This document shows positions 41,399 through 48,576 of a DNA stretch of 58,779 bases, piece by piece (position 1 is the stretch's first letter; every line of letters starts with the position of its first letter). Position numbers and translations under genes: made by a program. The stretch spans positions 1 to 58,779 of the IMG/VR virus record IMGVR_UViG_3300022851_000005. The stretch is one strand, 5' to 3'. The stretch comes from a virus. The notes below the pieces were generated by a model. It saw only the letters and a list, made by a program, of their open reading frames with translations. It did not search any database and was not told the origin of the DNA.

Positions 41399-41557
41399 AT
41401 GCTAACACTATACGATTTAGAAGTAGGCGATACCTTTGTATGCTTAGAAGGTATTTACACTGTAATGCATAATTGGGGTATAGTTAAAGGGGTATTTAGC
41501 AGTTCAGAAGGTATTTTATGGCTTGGTACAGACGTTATGAAGATAGAAAGTGTTTAA
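41399..41557 (+). CDS. 52-residue hypothetical protein
   Basis: ATG 41399 after AGAGAGTTTAAT. Beta-rich, with DLEVGDTFVCLEGIYTVM, a form like small single-domain SH3-type proteins. Supported by ribosome site and packing; function unknown. Confidence 0.5.
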   Translation: MLTLYDLEVGDTFVCLEGIYTVMHNWGIVKGVFSSSEGILWLGTDVMKIESV

Positions 41558-41600
41558 AACTTAACCCATACATAAATTGTAAAGCTAAAAGGAATTTACT

Positions 41601-41888
41601 ATGGAACTTAAACAGTTAAAATGTGCTAATTGTGGTAAAGAATTCCTACCTAAAGAGGGTATTATACCTTGTGTTATTATTAACAGTACTCTATGTAGTG
41701 ATGCTTGTAGCCAAGAAGGGCTAGAAATGGCTACAGATATATATGAGCAATTACGTATGTTAATATATAATCCAAAAGAGACTGAAGAGTACTTAAGGTC
41801 TTTAAATGATTACGCTATAGATTGTATTACTCAATACATATCAATTATAAATGATTGTATTGCTGATGAAGGCCCTACTATACACTAA
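41601..41888 (+). CDS. Zinc-finger protein, tandem paralogue 1
   Basis: 95 residues. It begins MELKQLKCANCGKEF, a CxxC zinc knuckle, with a second pair near residues 32-36. The first ten codons, the ribosome site AAAGGAATTTACT and the sequence after the stop are identical to those of the gene at 41956, so the two arose by tandem duplication and then diverged. The C-terminal helix (about 50-90) is acidic. Function unknown. Confidence 0.7.
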   Translation: MELKQLKCANCGKEFLPKEGIIPCVIINSTLCSDACSQEGLEMATDIYEQLRMLIYNPKETEEYLRSLNDYAIDCITQYISIINDCIADEGPTIH

Positions 41889-41955
41889 ATAGACTTTAAA
41901 GGTCTTAAAAGATGTGATGAAAGTTTAAATCCTAAATTAATTAAAGGAATTTACT

Positions 41956-42237
41956 ATGGAACTTAAACAGTTAAAATGTGCTAATTGTAATAATAACTTT
42001 GAGCCTAAAGACGGAGAAACAGGGCTTATTATAACTAGCCCTATATGTAGTATAAAGTGTAGTTTAGAGGCTTTAGATAAAGCTAAGGTTACTTTTAAGA
42101 AGTTAGAGGAGATTAAAGGTAATCCTGAAGCCTTTTCAACGTATTTAGAATCTTTAGATACTTTCTCGATGCATTGTATACTTCAATTAATGGCCTCTTT
42201 ACGTAAAATGTCAAGAGAAAATCATATTGTACACTAA
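41956..42237 (+). CDS. Zinc-finger protein, tandem paralogue 2
   Basis: 93 residues with the same MELKQLKCANC start as its neighbour and Cys pairs at CANC and near residues 31-35. The body has diverged strongly, while flanking DNA (including an AGACTTTAAAGGTCT hairpin after the stop) is conserved. Probably a recently duplicated early protein. Confidence 0.7.
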   Translation: MELKQLKCANCNNNFEPKDGETGLIITSPICSIKCSLEALDKAKVTFKKLEEIKGNPEAFSTYLESLDTFSMHCILQLMASLRKMSRENHIVH

Positions 42238-42262
42238 ATAGACTTTAAAGGTCTTAAAAGTT

Positions 42263-42391
42263 ATGCTAAAGTTTACATTAAAAGCTATAAAAGTACGTAA
42301 AAAGCCGCCAGAGAACTTTAAAGGCGGTAAACATAGAGTTGCTATTAAGTACACTCGTAAAGTTAAACATAAAACCATTAAGGAGCTTTAA
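42263..42391 (+). CDS. 42-residue basic protein
   Basis: ATG 42263; about half the residues are Lys, Arg or His (KVRKKPPENFKGGKHR). It ends in codons that carry the AAGGAG ribosome site of the next gene. A small nucleic-acid-binding peptide is conceivable; not recognised. Confidence 0.45.
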   Translation: MLKFTLKAIKVRKKPPENFKGGKHRVAIKYTRKVKHKTIKEL

Positions 42392-42392
42392 T

Positions 42393-42551
42393 ATGTCGCG
42401 AAATAGACCTAAGAAAGGCCAGTGGGTTGTTATTAACTCTTCAATGCATGAACCTAGAAAAGCTAGAGTATCTGGGTTATTAAGTGCTCAGTTTGCTTAT
42501 AAGTTTAAAGGTTTAATATTCTTTTGTCTTTATACAGGAGATTGGAAATGA
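42393..42551 (+). CDS. 52-residue hypothetical protein
   Basis: From ATG 42393, preceded by AAGGAGCTTTAAT. Basic start (MSRNRPKKGQWV), then a strand-rich part with a FKGLIFFCLYTG segment. A longer frame from 42339 lacks a ribosome site. Overlaps the next gene by 4 nt. Confidence 0.5.
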   Translation: MSRNRPKKGQWVVINSSMHEPRKARVSGLLSAQFAYKFKGLIFFCLYTGDWK

Positions 42552-42655
42552 AAAATATAGCAAGTTTTTTATTATTAGGCTTAATTTTTTGGGGTATGAT
42601 ATGTGTTGTATCTATTTTACATCATTTTGCCTTCGGAGGTGGTTTACCGTTATGA
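42548..42655 (+). CDS. 35-residue membrane peptide
   Basis: ATG 42548, preceded by GGAGATTGGAA. A single hydrophobic helix (about 5-24) followed by HHFAFGGG. It overlaps genes on both sides by 4 nt, a pattern that supports translation. Confidence 0.5.
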   Translation: MKNIASFLLLGLIFWGMICVVSILHHFAFGGGLPL

Positions 42656-42801
42656 AAAGTGCGATAGCAGAGTTTTATATGTCTGTACTTCATTATCTTA
42701 AGTCTAATAAGGCTTCGGATACTACAGACTTAGTAGCCAATGAAGTTCTTAATAGCCCTTCAGTAATATTTAATACGGAGATTAACCATTATGAGTCTTA
42801 A
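42652..42801 (+). CDS. 49-residue hypothetical protein
   Basis: From ATG 42652; GGAGGTGG upstream serves as ribosome site. A helix (IAEFYMSVLHYLKSNKA) is followed by a polar tail. It overlaps the first DUF6197-like gene by 11 nt. Confidence 0.5.
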   Translation: MKSAIAEFYMSVLHYLKSNKASDTTDLVANEVLNSPSVIFNTEINHYES

Positions 42802-43111
42802 AAAGAGTTTAATAGAAGTTAAAAGTTTAATAGATACCCCTGAAAAGTGGTGTAAATATAAATATGCTAGGGATAGCAGTGGGATACCTGTAAGTTATAA
42901 ATCTCCTAGAGCTTGTAGTTTCTGTATCTTAGGGGCTGTACGTAGAGTAAGAATTGAAGAGCAGCTTGACGTCTTAAGAGAGCTTAGAAAGTTTATACCT
43001 AATAAACAAACTAATAGAAGGAATTTAAAGTTAAATATTTTTAATGATAATGCTACCCATAATGAGGTTATGGCTTTATTTGATAGAGCAATAAAACTAA
43101 CGCCTGAATAA
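42791..43111 (+). CDS. DUF6197-like protein, paralogue 1 of 3
   Basis: 106 residues. It has the DUF6197 pattern: an N-terminal helix, W near residue 20, ARDSSG, P-x-A-C-x-F-C-x-L-G-A (38-49), FNDNATHNEVMALFDRAI near the end. The family is found in phages and actinobacteria and has no known function. Two more copies follow at 43457 and 43989. The middle (about 50-75) is basic and differs from the other two. Confidence 0.7.
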   Translation: MSLKKSLIEVKSLIDTPEKWCKYKYARDSSGIPVSYKSPRACSFCILGAVRRVRIEEQLDVLRELRKFIPNKQTNRRNLKLNIFNDNATHNEVMALFDRAIKLTPE

Positions 43112-43132
43112 TTACCCCTGCGATTATAGGGG

Positions 43133-43161
43133 TTGACACGAGAGACCAACTGTGATGTTCT
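43133..43161 (+). promoter_or_regulatory. Promoter-like element with conserved CCAACTGTG box
   Basis: TTGACA (43133-43138), 17-bp spacer ending CCAACTGTGA, TGTTCT (43156-43161). The spacer and -10 region match the element at 45552-45580 almost exactly. An inverted repeat (GAGACCA / TGGTCTC) flanks the core, and a hairpin (ACCCCT / AGGGGT) overlaps the -35 box. Such a duplicated element in a 98-base gap is likely to be a regulated promoter. Confidence 0.6.
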
Positions 43162-43209
43162 GTGGTCTCCTCTTCACCACAATCTATATTTATATAAAGG
43201 CTAACGCAT

Positions 43210-43455
43210 ATGATTCAGTTTCAAGGTAAAGTACTTTCCGAGACTAAAGGTAAATATGAATCCTTTTACTACCAAGATGGACTTCTTAAGCTACAAGTTA
43301 TACAGACTAAGGAGTGTAAAAATCCCCTTAAAGCCTGTGAAAAAGCTGTAATGAGTATTCAAGGCATTAAAGCCAATGTGTTCGACTACAATGGCGGTAC
43401 ATCCTTTGGAGGTAATATAGTAGCCTTCGTTCAAGAGTTTACAGAGGTTAAATGA
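43210..43455 (+). CDS. Hypothetical protein
   Basis: 81 residues. Beta-strands (FQGKVLSETKGKYESFYY, LKLQVI) and two cysteines around KECKNPLKACEKA, then a C-terminal GTSFGGNIVAFVQEF. First gene behind the element at 43133. No family recognised. Confidence 0.65.
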   Translation: MIQFQGKVLSETKGKYESFYYQDGLLKLQVIQTKECKNPLKACEKAVMSIQGIKANVFDYNGGTSFGGNIVAFVQEFTEVK

Positions 43456-43456
43456 T

Positions 43457-43777
43457 ATGAATCCCTTTAAAAAGTTAGTAATTAAAAATATATTGATTAA
43501 AGCTAAAGCGGTTATAGCTAACCCGGATAATTGGATTCAGAACTCTATGGCTCAGGGTATAGATGGGTGGCAGACTAGTGTTTCAGATCCTCAAGCCTGT
43601 AAGTTCTGTAGTGTAGGAGCAATCTATAAGGTAAATGGCTCGATGAATAGTGTTACAGAGTTAGCACGTATTGCTTTAGAGAAAAATACCGGAGGTCTTT
43701 CTTTAGATATGTTTAACGATACCCATACACATCAAGAAGTAATGGCTTTATTTGATACGGCGATTAAAAATGCTTAA
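43457..43777 (+). CDS. DUF6197-like protein, paralogue 2 of 3
   Basis: 106 residues. NPDNWIQNSMAQ, then QACKFCSVGAI and FNDTHTHQEVMALFDTAI, aligning with the genes at 42791 and 43989. It starts one base after the previous stop, with GAGG as ribosome site. Confidence 0.72.
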   Translation: MNPFKKLVIKNILIKAKAVIANPDNWIQNSMAQGIDGWQTSVSDPQACKFCSVGAIYKVNGSMNSVTELARIALEKNTGGLSLDMFNDTHTHQEVMALFDTAIKNA

Positions 43778-43819
43778 ATACTATGCAGGAATAGGACACA
43801 GAACGAGAAAGAGAATTAT

Positions 43820-43978
43820 ATGTATATAGAGATTTTACTTAAAGAGGCTAAAAAGGAAAATTTAGACTTTTACAAGCTTTACGCTAGTAGAAAGTTTGGT
43901 TTACCTTATGAAGAGGTCACTCCTATATTAAGAAGGAAAGCTAAAGAGTCTTTACACCACTACTTTTATAGTAATTAA
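43820..43978 (+). CDS. 52-residue hypothetical protein
   Basis: ATG 43820; GAGAAAGAGAA precedes it. Lys-rich and helical (LLKEAKKENLDFYKLYA), with many Tyr and His near the end. It fills the gap between two DUF6197-like genes. Confidence 0.5.
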   Translation: MYIEILLKEAKKENLDFYKLYASRKFGLPYEEVTPILRRKAKESLHHYFYSN

Positions 43979-43988
43979 GGAGAAATAC

Positions 43989-44303
43989 ATGGACTTAGCA
44001 GTTAAAGTTATGTTAGAAAAAGCTAAAAATCTAATACGTAATCCTGATAATTGGACTACAGAAAAATATGCTAGAGATGCTAATGGAGTAAGTGTTAATC
44101 CTAAAAGCCCTGAAGCCTGTAAATTTTGTGTTCTAGGGGCTATTATGAATATACAGGGAGTGAATTGTGATGACCTTGATTATGTTTCCCGTATTTTATA
44201 TAAAGCAACAGGTTATCTTAATATATCTTCTTTCAACGACAGCCATACACATAAACAAGTACTAGAGTTATTAGATAAAGCAATTAAAATAAATGGAGAC
44301 TAA
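43989..44303 (+). CDS. DUF6197-like protein, paralogue 3 of 3
   Basis: 104 residues, starting after AAGGAGAAATAC. NPDNWTTEKYARDANG, EACKFCVLGAI and FNDSHTHKQVLELLDKAI match the other two copies. It is closest to the DUF6197 pattern. The gene is 3 nt upstream of the next one. Confidence 0.72.
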   Translation: MDLAVKVMLEKAKNLIRNPDNWTTEKYARDANGVSVNPKSPEACKFCVLGAIMNIQGVNCDDLDYVSRILYKATGYLNISSFNDSHTHKQVLELLDKAIKINGD

Positions 44304-44306
44304 ACC

Positions 44307-44831
44307 ATGCCATCAAGTTATTTAGAATTTACAGCTCATTTAATGTCGCATATCAGAGTAAATCCTGATAAACATAATGCAATCTTTTTATCCAAAGGTC
44401 GCTATACTGTAAGGCATATAGAACTAGAGGATTCTTCTTTTGATTCTATGATTGAAGGGCTTTTAAACTTTAATAAAAGTGCTGACCATACTAGATGTAT
44501 TATGGTTAAAAGTCCTAATAGTATTTTAAGATCTTTAGCATCCTGTAGACCCATATGTAATAAGTTTATGGGGCCTATGCCTTTAGTAAAGAGTATGTTG
44601 ACCTATTGTGCCCCTATGGAAAACGCTAAAATAGAGACTGTTAACTTTAAAGCAGTAGGAAGACTAGACGAAGCCTATTTAGTCCCTGATAGAAGGCAAT
44701 TAGCTGCTGAAATGGTTAATGATAATAATGACCTAGTAGAGTTGGCTAAAACATCAATGAACTTAGCGAGTGTTACTGTAGGAGGCGCTGTAGCCTTTGA
44801 AGGCGCTCCATTATATGAAGTGAGGAGATAG
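44307..44831 (+). CDS. Hypothetical protein
   Basis: 174 residues, start after GGAGACTAAACC. It is mixed alpha/beta with SKGRYTVRHIEL and RLDEAYLVPDRRQLAAEM. The last 40 residues include an Ala/Val/Gly-rich stretch (NLASVTVGGAVAFEGAP). No recognised family. Confidence 0.65.
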   Translation: MPSSYLEFTAHLMSHIRVNPDKHNAIFLSKGRYTVRHIELEDSSFDSMIEGLLNFNKSADHTRCIMVKSPNSILRSLASCRPICNKFMGPMPLVKSMLTYCAPMENAKIETVNFKAVGRLDEAYLVPDRRQLAAEMVNDNNDLVELAKTSMNLASVTVGGAVAFEGAPLYEVRR

Positions 44832-44832
44832 A

Positions 44833-45009
44833 ATGGACGTATATACTATAGGATTTATAATATTATTAATATGTATAGGATTTATGACTTATTACTTATC
44901 TAAGTATTACTTAATAAGTTTTACTCGTCTTTTTATTTGTTATATTGTATGCTTTTTAGTAGGTTGGTTTAATAAGGAAATTACAGACTTTATAATGAGG
45001 TTAATATGA
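44833..45009 (+). CDS. Two-helix membrane protein, similar to 45319
   Basis: 58 residues; helices at about 5-22 and 32-48; the ending CFLVGWFNKEITDFIM resembles VFFIGWYSNDLVDFYI in the protein at 45319. AGGAGATAGA precedes the ATG. Probable paralogues flanking a lipoprotein gene. Confidence 0.55.
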   Translation: MDVYTIGFIILLICIGFMTYYLSKYYLISFTRLFICYIVCFLVGWFNKEITDFIMRLI

Positions 45010-45068
45010 TTAAAGTAATTAGAAAAGAAGATGTTATGATGGCTTCTATAGAGGTAATAGAGTTATGA
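45006..45068 (+). CDS. Very short 20-residue frame
   Basis: ATG 45006 overlaps the previous stop (ATGA), and the stop overlaps the next ATG, with GAGG upstream. It codes for a 20-residue peptide. It may serve translational coupling more than make a product; listed because the overlaps are exact. Confidence 0.3.
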   Translation: MIKVIRKEDVMMASIEVIEL

Positions 45069-45319
45069 AAACTTTAAGTTTAATGTTACTATTAGTAGTA
45101 GTACTATCAGGTTGTCAATCCTTTAATTCAGATAGACCTAAAAAGATTGAATGTTCTAAAGACCTTACAGTACCTATATCTTCCTGTATAAGTTATAGGA
45201 AACCTTATAAAATACCTACTAAATGTGAAGTAGAAATTGTAGATAGTTGGGGTATAAAGTCCTGTATTACTAGGAATACTCTACGTATAATGTTAAATAA
45301 TACAACAGGAGTTTATTAA
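45065..45319 (+). CDS. Small lipoprotein, paralogue of 58340
   Basis: 84 residues with a signal peptide (MKTLSLMLLLVVVLSGC) and lipobox LSGC, so Cys17 should be lipidated. After it come CQS and a CSKDLTVPISSC segment that is nearly the same as CSKDLSRPLSSC in the lipoprotein at 58340. Phage lipoproteins expressed early can block receptors or superinfection; those made late can be Rz1 spanins. The position in the early block favours the former. Confidence 0.75.
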   Translation: MKTLSLMLLLVVVLSGCQSFNSDRPKKIECSKDLTVPISSCISYRKPYKIPTKCEVEIVDSWGIKSCITRNTLRIMLNNTTGVY

Positions 45320-45510
45320 TGGAAAGTTACTTTAAATTTAAATATATTATAGGTATCATATTACATGTAGTACCTCTAGCACTTATATCGGTTTACTTAA
45401 GTCTTCCTGAATATTTTATACTTGTATTAGTATTTTTTATAGGGTGGTATAGTAACGATTTAGTAGACTTCTATATTAAAACCTTTAAAAAGCTGACTGG
45501 CAATCTATAG
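45319..45510 (+). CDS. Two-helix membrane protein
   Basis: 63 residues with helices at about 9-29 and 32-46 and a basic tail. Similar to the product of 44833 in the second helix. It overlaps the lipoprotein stop by one base. Confidence 0.6.
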   Translation: MESYFKFKYIIGIILHVVPLALISVYLSLPEYFILVLVFFIGWYSNDLVDFYIKTFKKLTGNL

Positions 45511-45551
45511 AATAACGCACATACCTGTATTGAATATCACACGAATAGGGC

Positions 45552-45580
45552 TGGACATTCTCAGCCAACTGTGGTGTTCT
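45552..45580 (+). promoter_or_regulatory. Promoter-like element, second copy of the CCAACTGTG box
   Basis: TGGACA (45552-45557), 17-bp spacer ending CCAACTGTGG, TGTTCT (45575-45580). It repeats 19 of 20 bases of the element at 43142-43165. The 210-base gap from 45511 to 45720 otherwise holds only an ATG-CCT-TAA behind a good ribosome site (45651) and AT-rich sequence before the next gene. Confidence 0.6.
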
Positions 45581-45720
45581 GTGGGAAGTCAGGGCAGCAG
45601 TGCATCACCTGAAAAGAAATACACTCACACGTTTATAAGGAGAAACTGATATGCCTTAAACTAGTAGGATTATATTTTTATATTACTTATTTATCAACAT
45701 AACCTTAAAAGGTATACACA

Positions 45721-46239
45721 ATGAATAAAGCAAATTTTGATTATAGTAGTTTAGAAGCGGATCGAGAAGCCACCTATAGGCAGAAGTTAGGTATAGGTAA
45801 TCTATTTAGTGGTAAAGGCTTTAAATGTCTTCAAGAAGGCGAGAAGCCTGACTGGGCACAAGGAAGACGTATTGCGGCAATGATAACTGATTATCATGCT
45901 AATATATCTAAAGATACTTTAACTCATGGTAGAGTCCAAGAGATTAGAGCACTAAAGAGTCTTCCTAAAGTCTATAAAGACCTTTACGATAAAGATAAAG
46001 TAGGGATGAATACAGTAGACAGAGTAAGTTCTAAAGAAACTAGTGAGCCAGTTAGTACTAAAAAGCCCTCTTCTAATGAGAATCTATTGGTTTTAGATCT
46101 AAATGATCCTGAAGCTGTAGAGAAACTTAGAAAGGCTTTACATATTGATAGTAAAGTATATGAAGACACTGAAGACGATGGGGATAAAGGCCCTAGTAAT
46201 TCAGAGATTGAAAGTGAAGAAGGTAACTTTAACCCCTAA
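45721..46239 (+). CDS. Hypothetical acidic protein
   Basis: 172 residues. The N-terminal half is basic and helical (GRRIAAMITDYHANISKDTL), the C-terminal half is acidic and Ser/Asp/Glu-rich. It follows a 210-base regulatory gap and is followed by a terminator, so it is probably an independent transcript. No family recognised. Confidence 0.65.
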   Translation: MNKANFDYSSLEADREATYRQKLGIGNLFSGKGFKCLQEGEKPDWAQGRRIAAMITDYHANISKDTLTHGRVQEIRALKSLPKVYKDLYDKDKVGMNTVDRVSSKETSEPVSTKKPSSNENLLVLDLNDPEAVEKLRKALHIDSKVYEDTEDDGDKGPSNSEIESEEGNFNP

Positions 46240-46268
46240 GTAATACTTTCCTCTGAAGGTTCTAATAG

Positions 46269-46285
46269 AGCCTTTGGAGGCTTTT
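46269..46285 (+). terminator. Short hairpin terminator
   Basis: AGCCT, TTGG, AGGCT followed by TTTTAG, 30 bases after the stop at 46239. The stem is only 5 bp, so it may be leaky. Confidence 0.6.
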
Positions 46286-46304
46286 TAGATTAAAAGGTAC
46301 CTAT

Positions 46305-46490
46305 ATGGAAATTTTAAAAGATTTTAGAAATGTTTTATACACTATACCTAGTATATATTATTTAGGTATAAATTTGGTTTTAATGTTTATTGTTCTTTTT
46401 GCTGGTTTGGGTTTATTAGTTAATGTAGGTTTAGTTATTACTCAAGTTACCTGTATGTTTTTACACTTTAAAACTAGCGCTAAGTCTTAA
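46305..46490 (+). CDS. Small membrane protein
   Basis: 61 residues, hydrophobic helices at about 17-34 and 38-53, FLHFKTSAKS tail. Ribosome site AAAAGGTACC. No family recognised. Confidence 0.6.
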   Translation: MEILKDFRNVLYTIPSIYYLGINLVLMFIVLFAGLGLLVNVGLVITQVTCMFLHFKTSAKS

Positions 46491-46502
46491 GGAGATATTT
46501 AT

Positions 46503-46709
46503 ATGGAATGGTTTTTATTGTATTTTATAGGGTGTGTAATTGTATTTGGACTTTCTAACGCTTACTGGATAAATATACATAATGTTTATAACGAGCCTGT
46601 AGTGTGGTGTACAAGTTTATTTAGCTTTGTTATGTTACCTCTTTTACTTATACTTTATAATATGGGTAGCTATACTTACTGTGGTTTTAGTTATAAATTA
46701 AAAATGTAG
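46503..46709 (+). CDS. Small membrane protein
   Basis: 68 residues with helices at about 2-20 and 34-52; AAGGAGATATTT precedes the ATG. Follows another membrane gene by 12 nt. Unknown function. Confidence 0.6.
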   Translation: MEWFLLYFIGCVIVFGLSNAYWINIHNVYNEPVVWCTSLFSFVMLPLLLILYNMGSYTYCGFSYKLKM

Positions 46710-46717
46710 AGGCTTGT

Positions 46718-47176
46718 ATGAAAAAATACTTAGTGATAAGAGATGGTGAGAGTACTAGTTTACACAAAAGAGGTGAAACTTATGAAGCTGAAGTAAAAAC
46801 TATTTCAAATAAGTCCCTAGTACTCTTACCATTAGGATGTAATTATTCAATAGAGTTTAAAGTTAATATTTATGGTAAATATTTAAACCCTTTATGGACA
46901 TTAATAATTGAAGATGGAGAAGATGAAATGAAAAGTAATTCTTGTAGTTTAGGATCAGCTCTAGATATTAAAACAGTTGTTACTGTTGACGGTACGGACA
47001 TTAAGCTCTTAGATGTAAAAGGTGTCCTTAATTGTATTAAAAAGGAGCAGAATAGTATAGTTCAATTACAGGACGTACTAATTACAGTTACTTGCGTAGC
47101 TGTTACTCGTATGATAGAGACTCATAAGGCTAATATTTCATTCTTTGTTTCGGAGCTAGATAGTCGTGAGGAGTAA
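46718..47176 (+). CDS. Hypothetical protein
   Basis: 152 residues, beta-rich N-terminus (KKYLVIRDGEST, GETYEAEVKTI) and a helical C-terminal part. It lies directly before the ATP-grasp gene (2-nt gap) with GAGG in its end, so it may belong to the amidoligase operon. Not recognised. Confidence 0.6.
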   Translation: MKKYLVIRDGESTSLHKRGETYEAEVKTISNKSLVLLPLGCNYSIEFKVNIYGKYLNPLWTLIIEDGEDEMKSNSCSLGSALDIKTVVTVDGTDIKLLDVKGVLNCIKKEQNSIVQLQDVLITVTCVAVTRMIETHKANISFFVSELDSREE

Positions 47177-47178
47177 TA

Positions 47179-48015
47179 ATGACCTACTTAAATCCTTATA
47201 TCCTAAGACGTTTAAAACTAGGAAGAACTAGTACACCAGCTATAGCGGCCTTATCTACTACAGGTATTATAAGTCGTAGATATAGTCATCAGATACCCCC
47301 TGAATGTGATCTTGTTATTCGATGGGGCTGTACAGCTAACATTAGACAACAGAATGTAATTAATACTGCTCATGCTATTCATGAAGTTAATGATAAAAGC
47401 TTATTTAGAGTTAAACTAAATGAAGCTGAATTATGTCCTGAGACTTGGAACGCTTCTAATAGACATGGTATCGTATTACCTTGTATTGTAAGACCTCAGC
47501 ACCATAGTAGAGGACTTAGGTTATATTATTGTATGAACCAAGTACAACTACAAACAGCTATTGAGCGTTGCGGTGAAGGTTGGTATGCTTCCGAGTATAT
47601 CCCTAAAGTCGCAGAGTATAGAGTCTTTGTATCTCAAGGTCGATGCATTGCAGTAGCTAAAAAGAATCCAGAGAACTCTGAAGCAATCGCTTGGAACGTA
47701 GCACAAGGAGGAGATTTTGAAAATGTCAGATGGGACGCATGGCCCCTTAAAGCCGTCAAGGTCTCTATTGAAGCATTTAACCTTTCCTCATTGGACTTTG
47801 GTGGAGTCGATATTATGGTGGGTAGTAATGGGAATTGTTATGTACTCGAAATTAACAGCGCCCCTAGTCTAACATCCCCATATAGACAGGAGTGCATGAC
47901 TAAAGCTTTAGACTATATGATTACTAATGGTAAAGAAAGGATACCTTTAATAGAAGAAAGGGGAGGATATCTTAAGTTTATTCACCCTTGTATTAATGAG
48001 AGGGCTAGAGTATGA
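47179..48015 (+). CDS. ATP-grasp amide ligase
   Basis: 278 residues. The C-terminal ATP-grasp core is clear: SEYIPKVAEYRVFVS (138-152), lysines 161-162, NVAQGGDFENVRW, LDFGGVDIMV with Asp211, and YVLEINSAPSLTSPY with Glu224 and Asn226 as metal ligands. Such ligases activate a carboxylate with ATP and join it to an amine. Phage relatives sit in operons with class II amidotransferases and glutamine-synthetase-fold ligases, as here. Substrate unknown. Confidence 0.88.
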   Translation: MTYLNPYILRRLKLGRTSTPAIAALSTTGIISRRYSHQIPPECDLVIRWGCTANIRQQNVINTAHAIHEVNDKSLFRVKLNEAELCPETWNASNRHGIVLPCIVRPQHHSRGLRLYYCMNQVQLQTAIERCGEGWYASEYIPKVAEYRVFVSQGRCIAVAKKNPENSEAIAWNVAQGGDFENVRWDAWPLKAVKVSIEAFNLSSLDFGGVDIMVGSNGNCYVLEINSAPSLTSPYRQECMTKALDYMITNGKERIPLIEERGGYLKFIHPCINERARV

Positions 48016-48230
48016 AAATTATAAAGGAACCCAATAAACCTATAGCTCGCTATCAAAACTTTATAACAGGAGATCATATTACTTTGTATAATAGTAGAAA
48101 TGTTTATAATATAATTATAGGACAAGAAGAAGGAATAGTACAATCAACGTTGGAATGTTTTAATATTATAAGTGCTTTAGAGATTTTTAGTAATCAAGTA
48201 AACAAACTAATAGGACTAAAACATGCATAA
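48012..48230 (+). CDS. Hypothetical protein in amidoligase operon
   Basis: 72 residues with strands (ITLYNSRNVYNIIIG) and a C-terminal helix. It overlaps the ATP-grasp gene by 4 nt and the cyclotransferase gene by 8 nt. A small partner protein is possible; not recognised. Confidence 0.6.
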   Translation: MKIIKEPNKPIARYQNFITGDHITLYNSRNVYNIIIGQEEGIVQSTLECFNIISALEIFSNQVNKLIGLKHA

Positions 48231-48576
48231 ATTAGCAGTGTATGGTACATTAAGGTCTAAAGATTCTTGGTCGGGCGTTTTAAGTACTCAAATATATTTA
48301 GGAAAAGGACTTCTCCCTAACAATATAGCTATTCATGATTTAGGAGGTTATCCTGCTGTACGTATTATTAAAGGAGTAGTAGATAAGCCTACAATCTGCG
48401 AAGTCTATGAAATAGATGATGTAGCTCTTGCTCGATGCGATCAAATAGAAGGCCACCCTAATTTTTATGAAAGACGTTTAGTAGATATTGATGGTTATGG
48501 TGATTGTCTTGTATATTTTTTAGATGATTGTGAGTCTTATCCTCGTATTATTTCAGGAGATTGGTTTGATAAATAA
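48223..48576 (+). CDS. Gamma-glutamylcyclotransferase-like (GGCT/AIG2) protein
   Basis: 117 residues with the GGCT fold signature: VYGTLR (6-11), GGYPAV, CEVYEIDD, and the QIEGHPNFYERR stretch with the candidate acid Glu76. These enzymes cleave gamma-glutamyl amides and release 5-oxoproline. Here it could trim or reverse products of the neighbouring ligases. Confidence 0.85.
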   Translation: MHKLAVYGTLRSKDSWSGVLSTQIYLGKGLLPNNIAIHDLGGYPAVRIIKGVVDKPTICEVYEIDDVALARCDQIEGHPNFYERRLVDIDGYGDCLVYFLDDCESYPRIISGDWFDK

